Assembly (NCBI RefSeq): GCF_025753855.1 | Contig: NZ_JAOWPT010000012.1 | Location: 1 to 64,000, forward strand | DNA from: Mesorhizobium sp. ZC-5 | GTDB taxonomy: Bacteria; Pseudomonadota; Alphaproteobacteria; Rhizobiales; Rhizobiaceae | Direction of reading: 5' to 3' | Length of the DNA stretch: 64,000 nucleotides | Shown here: positions 16,614 through 24,648 of the stretch, in pieces | Layout: each line of letters starts with the position of its first letter | How positions within the stretch are numbered: the stretch's first letter is position 1 | Notes under the pieces: model-generated | What the model was told of the DNA's origin: nothing | Seen by the model: only the letters and a program-made list of their open reading frames with translations | Databases searched by the model: none | Made by a program: the position numbers and the translations under genes

Positions 16614-17825
16614 TCACGGCATCAGCGGCGTCTGCATCATCTGCAAATGAAGTTCCTTGCCGTCATAGGGATGCGCTTCGCAAACCGCCTCGTCGAGTTC
16701 GACGCCGAGGCCCGGTTCGGTGGAAGGAATGACGTTGCCGTCCTGCCACTCGATCTTCTTCTTCAGCAGCTTTGCGTGGAAGCCGTCCCACTGCTTCAAC
16801 GATTCCAGGATGAGGAAGTTGGGCAGTGTCGCGGCAAGCTGGATGTTGGCGGCGCCGACGATCGGTCCGCAATAGCAGTGCGGCGCGATCTGGATGTGGT
16901 AGGCCTCGGCCATCGCCGCGATCTTCTTGGTTTCGAGGATGCCGCCGGAGCGACCGAGATCGGGCTGCAGGATGGTGGCTGCCCGGTTCTCTATGACGCG
17001 GGCGAACTCGAATTTTGTCGTCAGCCGTTCGCCGGTGGCGATCGGGATCGAGGTGCCGCGTGCCACCTGCGCCATCACTTCGGGCATGTCCGGCGGCACC
17101 GGCTCCTCGAACCAGAGTGGGTCGTAAGGTTCGATGGCGCGCGCCATCCTGAGCGCGCCCGACGCGGTGAACTGGCCGTGGGTGCCGAACAGGATGTCGG
17201 CGCGGTTGCCGACCGCCTCGCGGATCGCCCTGACCATGCGCGCCGACAGATCGATGTCAATCAAACGCGGCTGATGGCCATCGAACGCGGTGTAAGGCCC
17301 GGCTGGGTCGAGTTTCACCGCGTTGAAGCCCTGCTCGACATATTCAAGCGCGCAGGCGGCGGCGAGGTCGGGGTCGTTGTAGACGTTTCTGCCCTGGGCA
17401 TCCTCGCTGTGGACGCTGCCGGTGTGCGGGTAGAGGTAGGTGTAGGAACGCAGCGTCTCGTGCACCTGGCCGCCAAGCAGTTTGTAGATCGGCTTGTTGG
17501 CTTCCTTGCCGATGATGTCCCAGCAGGCCATTTCCAATGCCGAGAAGCAGCCCATGCCGGAGACGTCGGGCCGCTGCGTGAAGCCGGAAGAATAGGCGCG
17601 GCGGAAAAACGTCTCGATATCATGGGGATCCCGGCCGACGAGGTAGCGTTCGGCCATGTCCTCGATCATGCGCGCGGTGACGTGAGCGGAAAACGTGGCG
17701 TTGTAGGCCTCGCCATAGCCGACCACGCCGCCGTCAGTCGTCAGCTTGACGAAGATGAAATACTTGCCGCCAATGCCGGGCGGCGGATTGCCGACCACGA
17801 ATGTCCTGACGTCGGTGATTTTCAT
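16614..17825 (-). CDS. enolase-superfamily (mandelate racemase/muconate lactonizing) protein
   Basis: A 403-residue protein with an N-terminal capping domain and a C-terminal barrel, close in pattern to D-galactonate dehydratase. Barrel residues visible are Glu240/241 in 'WFEEPV', Glu266 in 'ATGERL', and His316 in 'APHCYCGP'. The first metal ligand, normally the Asp of 'D-x-H-G' in galactonate dehydratase, is Gly214 in 'FGTHGQ', so the metal site looks incomplete by this alignment. The ATG at 17825 overlaps the stop of the GMC oxidoreductase gene (ATGA), so translation is coupled. A sugar-acid dehydratase role following oxidation by the partner is plausible, but the substrate is unknown. Confidence 0.87.
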   Translation of the reverse strand: MKITDVRTFVVGNPPPGIGGKYFIFVKLTTDGGVVGYGEAYNATFSAHVTARMIEDMAERYLVGRDPHDIETFFRRAYSSGFTQRPDVSGMGCFSALEMACWDIIGKEANKPIYKLLGGQVHETLRSYTYLYPHTGSVHSEDAQGRNVYNDPDLAAACALEYVEQGFNAVKLDPAGPYTAFDGHQPRLIDIDLSARMVRAIREAVGNRADILFGTHGQFTASGALRMARAIEPYDPLWFEEPVPPDMPEVMAQVARGTSIPIATGERLTTKFEFARVIENRAATILQPDLGRSGGILETKKIAAMAEAYHIQIAPHCYCGPIVGAANIQLAATLPNFLILESLKQWDGFHAKLLKKKIEWQDGNVIPSTEPGLGVELDEAVCEAHPYDGKELHLQMMQTPLMP

Positions 17826-19438
17826 CAGTGGTCCTCCAGAATCAGGTCCGCGCCCTTCCATCCGGTCATGATCGAGGCAGCGTTGGTGTTGCCGGTAATA
17901 TTATCGGGAAAGATCGATGCGTCGATGACGCGCAGGCCGGCGATGCCGTGCACCCTGAGGCGCGGATCGACGACGGAATGCGAAGGGTCCGGTCCCATGC
18001 GGCAGGTGGAGACGGGATGATAGACCGTCCCCGAGCGCTTCCTGAAATCCTGAATCAGTTCCGCGTCCGAAGTGATTGACGGGCCAGGCAGAACCTCTTC
18101 CTCGATGATGTCGGCCATGGCCGGCATCGACGCGATCCTGCGCACGAACTTCACGGCGTCCAGCATCTCGACCACATCCTCGTCCGTGGACAAGGCATTG
18201 GCGACGATCTTCGGATAGTCGCGCGGATTGCTGGAGCGGATCATGATCTCGCCGCGGCTCGACGGCCGGCAGTTGGAGAGGCCGATGGAAAAGCCCGGCC
18301 ATGGGTCGGGCGTGAGGATGGGCCGCTCGCCGCTCTTCGGGATGACCGTCGAGAAGGCCTGGAAATAGAGCTGCATGTTGGGACGCGCCATGCCGGGGCT
18401 GGTGCGGAAGAAACCGCCGGCATTGTTCATCGACAGCGACAGCGGGCCGGAGCGCAGCAGCAGATACTGGATGCCGACCGCCAGCTTGCCCCACCAGGGG
18501 CGCAGGATCTGGTTCAGTGTCGGCTCGCGCCCTTTGAAAGTGTAGTTGATGCCGATATGGTCTTGCAGGTTGGCGCCGACATTGTCGTTGGCTTTGACGA
18601 TCGGAATGCCGAGGTCTTTAAGCAACTTGGCTGGACCGATGCCGGATAGCTGCAGCAGTTGCGGCGAATTAACCGAGCCACCGCTGATAATAACCTCGCG
18701 GGCCGCGCGGACGCTTTCCTTTTGGCCATTCTGTTCATATTCGACGCCGACGGCGCGACTGCCCTCGAACAGGATTCTGGTTGCCAGCGCGTTCGTCACC
18801 ACGCGGACGTTTTTCCGCCGCATGGCCGGTCGCAGGAAGGCCCGGGCCGCCGACATACGGCGGCCATTCTTCGTTGAGATCTGGTAGACGCCGACACCTT
18901 CCTGTCGCTCGCCGTTGAAGTCCGGATTGAGGGACAGGCCAGCCTGTTGCGAGGCAGCCAGATAACGTTTCGTCAGCGGATGGACGGCTTGTTCGCAGGT
19001 GGTTACGTGCAACGGGCCGCCGGTGCCCCGCCATTCGTTCGCGCCAGCCTGGTTGTCCTCCAGTGCCTTAAAGGCGGGCAGGAGATCGTCGAAACCCCAG
19101 CCGGGATTGCCGGCTGCCGACCAGGCGTCAAAGTCCTCGCGCGCGCCCCTGATCCAGACCATGGCGTTGATGGAACTGGAGCCGCCCAGGATCTTGCCGC
19201 GCGGCCAGTGATCGGCATTGCCGGCGAGGCCGGGATCGGGCTCGGTCTTGTAGTTCCAGTTTACCGCCGGATCGAAGAAGGTCTTGCCGTAGCCGAGCGG
19301 CATCTGCACGTAGAAGCGCATGTCGCTGCCGCCGGCCTCGAGCACCAGCACGGAGAATCGTCCGGAAGCCGACAGTTTTTCCGCCACGACCGAACCGGCC
19401 GAACCGGAGCCGACGATGATGAAGTCATAGGTCTGCAT
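17825..19438 (-). CDS. GMC-family FAD oxidoreductase
   Basis: A 537-residue glucose-methanol-choline oxidoreductase. The N-terminal dinucleotide motif is 'GSGSAG' at residues 10-15. The GMC signature region 'RGKILGGSSSINAM' follows. Near the C-terminus are the catalytic His of 'YHPVSTCRMG' and the Asn of 'GNTNAASIMTGWKGAD'. It resembles choline or alcohol dehydrogenases of the cytosolic PRK02106 type. The substrate is probably an alcohol or polyol. It is first in a two-gene operon with an enolase-superfamily protein, which suggests one catabolic pathway. No transporter or regulator sits beside the pair in this window. Confidence 0.92.
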   Translation of the reverse strand: MQTYDFIIVGSGSAGSVVAEKLSASGRFSVLVLEAGGSDMRFYVQMPLGYGKTFFDPAVNWNYKTEPDPGLAGNADHWPRGKILGGSSSINAMVWIRGAREDFDAWSAAGNPGWGFDDLLPAFKALEDNQAGANEWRGTGGPLHVTTCEQAVHPLTKRYLAASQQAGLSLNPDFNGERQEGVGVYQISTKNGRRMSAARAFLRPAMRRKNVRVVTNALATRILFEGSRAVGVEYEQNGQKESVRAAREVIISGGSVNSPQLLQLSGIGPAKLLKDLGIPIVKANDNVGANLQDHIGINYTFKGREPTLNQILRPWWGKLAVGIQYLLLRSGPLSLSMNNAGGFFRTSPGMARPNMQLYFQAFSTVIPKSGERPILTPDPWPGFSIGLSNCRPSSRGEIMIRSSNPRDYPKIVANALSTDEDVVEMLDAVKFVRRIASMPAMADIIEEEVLPGPSITSDAELIQDFRKRSGTVYHPVSTCRMGPDPSHSVVDPRLRVHGIAGLRVIDASIFPDNITGNTNAASIMTGWKGADLILEDH

Positions 19439-19631
19439 AGTGGTGGTGGCGGCTCCGGAATTTGGCCCACACTAGACGTGGCGCCGATGGCCCGTCACCG
19501 GACCTTCCGGCATGGCTTGTGAAAAAAGCGACCGTGCTTGCGGGTAAGCGTCGTTATCCGTCGGCCATCGCCTTGCCGTCGCAGTCTGTTGCTGCCATCC
19601 ATGTCCTGTAGAATTGATCGAGAGGGTTCGG

Positions 19632-20027
19632 ATGGTTCACTACGCCGAAGGCAGGCCGACGGGTGAGTTGACTCTGAGGACGCTGGCCATGCCGTCCGAT
19701 GCCAACGCGGCCGGCGATATTTTTGGCGGCTGGGTTATGGCGCAGATGGATCTGGCCTGCGGCATTCGTGCCGCCGAGCGCGCCAAGGGACGCGTCGTCA
19801 CCGCGGCGGTCAAGGAAATGTCCTTCGCCAAGCCGATGAAGATCGGCGACACGCTCTGCATCTACACGCATGTGAACCGGGTCGGCCGCACGTCCATGAC
19901 ACTGAAGGTCGAGGCGTGGGCGCAGCGCTATCTGTCCGACCTGATGGAAAAGGTTACCGACGCCGACTTCGTCATGGTCGCGCTCGACCAGGATGGGAAA
20001 CCCAAGCCGGTCCCGGAAGAGAAATAG
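19632..20027 (+). CDS. acyl-CoA thioesterase, hotdog fold (YciA-like)
   Basis: A 131-residue single hotdog-domain protein. The motif 'DANAAGDIFGGWVMAQMD' near the N-terminus is the characteristic helix and catalytic region of YciA/BACH acyl-CoA hydrolases, with Asp of 'GDIFGG' as the expected acid. It hydrolyses acyl-CoA to free acid and CoA in the cytoplasm; the chain-length preference is not readable. The ATG at 19632 has GAGAGG upstream; a TTG at 19614 would add six residues without support. It is divergent from the GMC operon. Confidence 0.88.
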   Translation: MVHYAEGRPTGELTLRTLAMPSDANAAGDIFGGWVMAQMDLACGIRAAERAKGRVVTAAVKEMSFAKPMKIGDTLCIYTHVNRVGRTSMTLKVEAWAQRYLSDLMEKVTDADFVMVALDQDGKPKPVPEEK

Positions 20028-20200
20028 TTTTTGCCCGAGCCTGGTAGTCGTGTTGGACGCCAGGAATCGTAGCCCATTCAGCGTGGGAGTTGCCCTTCGC
20101 CCGGCCGCGCAGAGCGGTTGGTCGCGCCGCAAGCGATTTTTCTGCTCCACAGCGAAAAAACAAACTCATTCAGCCAGACGGGACGCGGTCGAATTGCGGC

Positions 20201-20225
20201 GGAACAATGTCTCCATGAGTCTGTT
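20201..20225 (+). promoter_or_regulatory. EcfG-type general stress promoter
   Basis: GGAAC at 20201-20205 is followed after 16 nt by TGTT at 20222-20225, close to the GGAAC-N16/17-CGTT consensus of the rhizobial general stress sigma factor EcfG/RpoE2. It sits 28 nt before the 24-residue membrane peptide gene, placing that gene and its neighbour in the stress regulon by inference. Confidence 0.6.
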
Positions 20226-20252
20226 ATCAGAGACCTAATGGAGGACTATGCA

Positions 20253-20327
20253 ATGCACGGTATCATCTATCTCGTCGGTCTCGTTGTTGTCATTCTGTTC
20301 ATATTGTCCGCGCTCGGCCTGCGCTGA
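20253..20327 (+). CDS. 24-residue single-pass membrane peptide
   Basis: A very short gene encoding one transmembrane helix (MHGIIYLVGLVV followed by more hydrophobic residues, ending in Gly-Leu-Arg). The ATG at 20253 is preceded by GGAGG at 8-nt spacing, which is the main argument that it is translated. It lies 12 nt before the 296-residue membrane protein gene, so they share a transcript, and both follow an EcfG-like promoter. Small hydrophobic stress peptides are often induced under membrane stress; the role here is unknown. Confidence 0.7.
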   Translation: MHGIIYLVGLVVVILFILSALGLR

Positions 20328-20339
20328 TCGGAGGATGAC

Positions 20340-21230
20340 ATGACGATTTCAGAAACAGTTGGTCGCGAGACCCTCGTCGTCCAAGAAGCCGATGCGCGCG
20401 ACACCGGAGCTTCTTATATTGATTGGCCTGCAATCCTGGCCGGCGTCGTTGTAGCCAGTGCAATTTCTTTCGTGCTGCTGACCTTCGGCTCGGCGATAGG
20501 TCTGTCCATGACTTCGGCGCGCGAAGGTGAATCCACGTCGTTGTTCTGGATCTCTGTCGTCGGTGGCCTTTGGGTCCTTTGGGTACAAATTACTGCATCG
20601 CTTTGCGGTGGTTATCTGACCGGCCGCATGCGTCGCCGGGTAGGCGATGCAACCGAAGCGGAATCGGACATTCGCGATGGCTCCAACGGGCTTGTCATGT
20701 GGGGCCTTGCAACTCTCGTGGCGGCTTGCATTGCACTGTCAGGCGTGATGGGGGCGGCGAATGTTGCGGGCCAAACTGCGACCGCCGCGGCGTCCGCGGC
20801 CGGCCAGGCTGTAGACGCTATGGATCCCTCGGCTTTGCTCGTGGACCGAACACTTCGTGGGCGGCCCGACGCTCCAGCGGTGACTGAGGCGGATCGCCAG
20901 GCGATCGGGCGTATTCTTCTCGCCGCTGCCACCGGCGATCAGATCGATTCGGCCGACCGGGATTATTTGGTGGCTACGATAGCCTCGCGGACTGGTATTC
21001 CGCCGGAAGAGGCAGCCACCCGTGTCGACCAGTTGGTAGAGCAGGCACGCGCAATCGAGGCGCAGGCTCGAGAAGCAGCCGAGCGTGCTCGACACGCATC
21101 TGTGATCGCAGCGTTCCTCACTGCCGCTGCGCTGGCGATAGGCGCAGCCGTTGCCTACTACGCAGCCACTCTGGGCGGAAATCATCGCGACAACCAGACA
21201 GTTCTGGAGGGATGGTATCGTCCGTGGTGA
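20340..21230 (+). CDS. hypothetical membrane protein, likely stress-related
   Basis: A 296-residue protein with about four transmembrane helices: near residues 30-55, 70-92, 115-140 and 262-285. A soluble Ala- and Glu-rich region between 150 and 260 looks partly coiled-coil. The opening 'YIDWPAILAGVVVASAISF' is a sequence style I associate with a rhizobial family of uncharacterised inner-membrane proteins. A possible ribosome site is the GGAGG in 'gatcggaggatgac' just before the start. It is the second gene after an EcfG-like promoter. Confidence 0.78.
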   Translation: MTISETVGRETLVVQEADARDTGASYIDWPAILAGVVVASAISFVLLTFGSAIGLSMTSAREGESTSLFWISVVGGLWVLWVQITASLCGGYLTGRMRRRVGDATEAESDIRDGSNGLVMWGLATLVAACIALSGVMGAANVAGQTATAAASAAGQAVDAMDPSALLVDRTLRGRPDAPAVTEADRQAIGRILLAAATGDQIDSADRDYLVATIASRTGIPPEEAATRVDQLVEQARAIEAQAREAAERARHASVIAAFLTAAALAIGAAVAYYAATLGGNHRDNQTVLEGWYRPW

Positions 21231-21284
21231 TCCAAAGTGGTGCCCCGCCGTCGCGCGTCGACGGCGGGCAAACCAGGCGTCAAA

Positions 21285-21704
21285 TTAGCGCGCGGTCGGA
21301 TGACGTGAAGTCGCGGGAGGCAATGGTGCGACTTGGTTCGGCAGTGCGGAATCGAATCGCGCACGGGCTTCCTTAACCCGCGCGATGTTCACCCGGGCCC
21401 ATTCGCCAAGCGCGTTTACCGGAACGCGCAATTCGCGTCCGAGATCGGTCAATTCATAATCTACCCTTGGCGGAATACTGGGGAACACCGTACGGGTGAC
21501 GAAACCGTCGCGTTCCAGGCCGCGTAGCGTGATGGTCAGCATTTTCTGCGAGATGCCGCCAATGCCTCGCTTGAGTTCGCTGAAACGCATCGGGCCGGCA
21601 CTCAGGTAGCCGACGACGAGCACGGTCCATTTGTCGCCGACACGGCCCAGGATATCGCTGACCGCCCGGCAGTCCTCGCTTTCATGATGGAGAGCAGGTT
21701 TCAA
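21285..21704 (-). CDS. HxlR-family transcriptional regulator
   Basis: A 139-residue winged-helix regulator. It has the conserved Cys12 and motifs of the family: 'DCRAVSDILGRVGDKWTVLV', 'RFSELKRGIGGISQKMLT', and 'YELTDLGREL'. Several family members sense electrophiles or quinones through that cysteine. The start is a TTG at 21704, strongly supported by AAGGAGG 8 nt upstream, and no in-frame ATG is near. It is divergent from an NADPH-dependent FMN reductase, with a perfect palindrome between them that is its likely operator, so autoregulation and control of the reductase are expected. Confidence 0.92.
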   Translation of the reverse strand: MKPALHHESEDCRAVSDILGRVGDKWTVLVVGYLSAGPMRFSELKRGIGGISQKMLTITLRGLERDGFVTRTVFPSIPPRVDYELTDLGRELRVPVNALGEWARVNIARVKEARARFDSALPNQVAPLPPATSRHPTAR

Positions 21705-21747
21705 AAAAGTGCCTCCTTGCGCGTCGCTTTTTCACTCTCCTATATAG

Positions 21748-21772
21748 CTCTGGTATCCAAAAGATACCAGAG
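21748..21772. promoter_or_regulatory. likely HxlR operator, perfect palindrome
   Basis: CTCTGGTATC, 5 nt, then GATACCAGAG: two perfect 10-bp inverted arms. It lies between the divergent hxlR-type and FMN-reductase genes, just after a TATATA element at 21741-21746, so a bound regulator would block the promoter region. Confidence 0.75.
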
Positions 21773-21790
21773 TTTCCAAAGGAGAGAATG

Positions 21791-22396
21791 ATGGCCAAGC
21801 CAAAGATAGGTATCATAATCGGCAGCACACGTGCAGGGCGTTTTGCCGACCAGCCCGCAGAATGGATCCGCGACATTGCCAAAGCGCGAGGCGACGTCGA
21901 TGTCGAGGTGCTCGATCTGCGTGACTACCCGATGCCTTTCTTCGACGAAGTTGGCGGGCTCGCCTACACGCCAACCAAAAACGAGGTTGCGCAGAAGTGG
22001 CAGAAAAAGATCGCCGAACTCGACGGCTACATCGTTCTGGCCGCTGAGTACAATCGCGGGCCGACGGGCGTTCTGAAGAACGCGCTCGATTACGCCTACA
22101 ACGAATGGAACAACAAGGCCGTCGCTTTCCTCGGCTATGGTGGCGTCGGCGGCGCCCGTGCTGTCGAACAGCTGCGGCTCCACGCCGTCGAGTTGCAGAT
22201 GGCGCCCATCCGCGCCGGCGTTCATATCCTCTGGCCGGACATGCTTGCCGCCAAGAGCGAAGGCAAGAAACTCAGCGAGTTCGCCCACCTCAACCAGGCA
22301 GCCAGCGACATGCTCGATCAGCTTGTCTGGTGGACGAAGGCGCTGAAAACAGCCCGCGCCGCCGAAGCGCAAACAGCCGATATAAAGGCCGCCTGA
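21791..22396 (+). CDS. NADPH-dependent FMN reductase
   Basis: A 201-residue flavodoxin-like reductase. The FMN phosphate-binding motif 'GSTRAGRFADQPAEW' is near the N-terminus, and 'AEYNRGPTGVLKNALD' is the typical second motif of the NQO1/ArsH/ChrR-like family. It reduces flavin or quinones with NADPH in the cytoplasm. Two adjacent ATGs occur at 21788 and 21791; AGGAG at 21780-21784 is better spaced for the second. Divergent HxlR control suggests induction by quinones or other electrophiles. It ends at a strong shared terminator. Confidence 0.9.
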   Translation: MAKPKIGIIIGSTRAGRFADQPAEWIRDIAKARGDVDVEVLDLRDYPMPFFDEVGGLAYTPTKNEVAQKWQKKIAELDGYIVLAAEYNRGPTGVLKNALDYAYNEWNNKAVAFLGYGGVGGARAVEQLRLHAVELQMAPIRAGVHILWPDMLAAKSEGKKLSEFAHLNQAASDMLDQLVWWTKALKTARAAEAQTADIKAA

Positions 22397-22411
22397 TTCC
22401 AACAGCTATTG

Positions 22412-22445
22412 GCATGAGAAGCGCCGTTCGCGGCGCTTCTCATGC
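22412..22445. terminator. bidirectional terminator, 15-bp stem with TTCG loop
   Basis: GCATGAGAAGCGCCG and its exact complement flank a TTCG tetraloop between two convergent genes. The U-tract is weak on both sides, but the stem is perfect. Confidence 0.8.
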
Positions 22446-22459
22446 GCTTGTTTCGTGAT

Positions 22460-23767
22460 TTACCGGCGTACTTCGCGCCGTGCTCCAGGCAGGCGGCTGG
22501 CGAGGACCTTGTCGATGCGGCGTCCGTCGAGATCGACGACTTCGAAGCGCCAGCCATGCGCGTCGACCCATTCGCCCGTCGCGGGCAAGCGATGCATCTG
22601 CGAAAGGATGAAACCGGCAAGGGTTTCGTAGTCGCGGTTTTCGGGCAGCATGAAGTTCAGGTGGTCGGCCAGCTCGTCTGCCGGCAGGAAGCCCGGGAGC
22701 AGCCATGAGCCGTCCTCGCGTTTGACGATTTCCTGGTCGCCCGCCTCGATATCGGCGCGGAACACCCCGGTGATCGCTTCCAGAATATCGGCGGGCGTCA
22801 CGATGCCTTCGAAATGTCCGTACTCGTCATGGACCAGCGCGACCGGAATGTCGGATTCCTTCAAGGTGGTCAGCACGTCGAGCGCATCGGCCTGGTCGTG
22901 GACGATGGGTGCCGTGCGCACATGGCGCGACGGATCGAATTTCTGGCCCGCGAGCATCGCCGCCAGCACTTCCCGGGTCTGGATGACGCCGATCATCGCG
23001 TCGACGCTGCCGTCGCCGGCCGGCAGGCGCGAGTGCTGTGTTTCCATCAGCGTCTTGCGTGTCGTCTGTTCATCCGATTGCAGGTTTATCCAGTCGACAT
23101 CGGTGCGCGGTGTCATCAGGGCACGCACGGCCCGGTCGCCGAGCCGCATGACGCCGGCAATCATGCGCCGCTCGTCGGATTCGATGGTACCGTGATGCTC
23201 GGCCTCCGCGACCAGCATCTTGATCTCCTCGTCCGTGACTTTTTCCTCGCTTTCCTCCTTCTGGCCAAGCAGGCGCAGGACGCCCCGGCCGGAAATATCG
23301 AGCAGCCAGACCAGTGGTGCCGCCACCTTGGCGAGGATGGTCATTGCCGGCGCCACCTTGACGGCAACGCCCTCAGGATTACGCAGGGCGATCTGCTTGG
23401 GTACAAGCTCGCCGATGATCAGCGAAGCATATGTGATCACGGCCACCACGATGCCGACGCCGAGCGCATCGGCGATGCCATCGCGAATTCCGTAGTCGAC
23501 AAGCAGATGCGACAGCCGCTCACCGAGCGTCGCGCCGGAGAAGGCACCGGACAGAACACCCACCAGGGTAATGCCGATCTGGACGCTGGATAGGAATTTG
23601 CCGGGATTGGCGCCGAGCGCCAGTGCCCGCCCGGCGCCCTTGATATCACGGTCGATCATCGCCTTGAGGCGGGCGGGGCGGGACGAAACGATCGCCAGTT
23701 CCGACAGGGCAAGCAGGCCGTTGACGAGGATCAGGACGACGACCGTGGCAATCTCGACATAAAGCAT
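22460..23767 (-). CDS. CNNM/CorC-type membrane protein (DUF21-CBS-CorC_HlyC)
   Basis: A 435-residue protein. The N-terminal DUF21 membrane domain has about four helices (residues 1-180), with 'GELVPKQIAL' being typical. It is followed by a CBS pair around 205-330 ('MTPRTDVDWI', 'HDEYGHFEGIVTPADILEAI') and a C-terminal CorC_HlyC domain (345-425). Family members are called hemolysins by tradition, but are linked to Mg2+/Co2+ export or homeostasis. The start is at ATG 23767; ten upstream codons are open but unlikely. It is the last gene of a same-strand group with LssY_C and the extensin-like genes, without tight linkage. Confidence 0.9.
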   Translation of the reverse strand: MLYVEIATVVVLILVNGLLALSELAIVSSRPARLKAMIDRDIKGAGRALALGANPGKFLSSVQIGITLVGVLSGAFSGATLGERLSHLLVDYGIRDGIADALGVGIVVAVITYASLIIGELVPKQIALRNPEGVAVKVAPAMTILAKVAAPLVWLLDISGRGVLRLLGQKEESEEKVTDEEIKMLVAEAEHHGTIESDERRMIAGVMRLGDRAVRALMTPRTDVDWINLQSDEQTTRKTLMETQHSRLPAGDGSVDAMIGVIQTREVLAAMLAGQKFDPSRHVRTAPIVHDQADALDVLTTLKESDIPVALVHDEYGHFEGIVTPADILEAITGVFRADIEAGDQEIVKREDGSWLLPGFLPADELADHLNFMLPENRDYETLAGFILSQMHRLPATGEWVDAHGWRFEVVDLDGRRIDKVLASRLPGARREVRR

Positions 23768-23863
23768 GCCGCAACCCTTAGCATTGCGCCCTGCCACAAT
23801 TGAAGGGCCAACGTGGAAAATGAGAACCGATTGCTGGCTGGCCGGGTTCCAAGGATTGTCGCG

Positions 23864-24592
23864 CTACGGGGCAAGAACGCCAACCGTCACCATTCCATCG
23901 GTGAAATAAGGGTCGCCTCCGCCATTGCGCCCGCTGGTTGTCGGACCTCTTCCCGGAATCTGGTACTGCCGCGACAGCATCCCTGCATTCGAGAGGTCGA
24001 GGATGACGGTGTCGCGTTCGGCGTCGACGTCCGGACCGATGTGGTGGGTGATCTGGCCGGTATCGTGGCTCAGGCCGACGCCACGATCGAAACTTGCCGA
24101 GCCGAGCCATCTCGGTTTGCCGTCCTCGGCATCAGCCGAGGTCAGCCACAAACGGATGTGATGCCGCTGGTCGGCGCTTTTTCCGATCGGCTTCTCGAAC
24201 GCAAGGTCCTGGCGGCGGCCTTCATAGAGCAGCGTGCTAACGGGCGCATCCGGATAGGGGCGATCGAGAACGACACTGGCGCCGATCTCGATGCTGCTGC
24301 GCAAGGTGATCGCATCCGCCGGATCCCATTTCGCTGCCGCAAAGGCGCGCAGGACATTTTCCTTCGAGCCAATAAGCCCGACATTGATCGGGTCGCCGGG
24401 TATCCCTTGCGGCGTGACCGTCAGCATGTAGGTCGATGCGGGGGATTCATCGTCGTCCCGCCAGGTCCATAGCATTGGCAAAAGCGCATAGGCGACGGCG
24501 AGGTAGAAAACGGTAAGCAACGCCAACCAGCGAGCGGTTGATCTCAACCGTCGGCGTTTATGAATCTGGCTGTGGTCGGCCCCGTCCTGCAT
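23864..24592 (-). CDS. LssY C-terminal domain protein
   Basis: A 242-residue protein with one N-terminal membrane segment ('LALLTVFYLAVAYALLPML') and a domain matching the LssY_C family: 'PQGIPGDPINVGLIGSKENV', 'WDPADAITLRSSIEIG', 'RPYPDAPVSTLLYEGRRQDL'. In many bacteria this domain is the C-terminal part of a DedA-PAP2-LssY protein; here it stands alone with a single anchor. Function is unknown and probably relates to the envelope. The next gene upstream is 56 nt away on the same strand. Confidence 0.85.
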   Translation of the reverse strand: MQDGADHSQIHKRRRLRSTARWLALLTVFYLAVAYALLPMLWTWRDDDESPASTYMLTVTPQGIPGDPINVGLIGSKENVLRAFAAAKWDPADAITLRSSIEIGASVVLDRPYPDAPVSTLLYEGRRQDLAFEKPIGKSADQRHHIRLWLTSADAEDGKPRWLGSASFDRGVGLSHDTGQITHHIGPDVDAERDTVILDLSNAGMLSRQYQIPGRGPTTSGRNGGGDPYFTDGMVTVGVLAP

Positions 24593-24648
24593 GAGGACAG
24601 ATTACACAATCGCAGCCTCTCAAGGCAAAGGTCCGGCGGATGGTCGCC

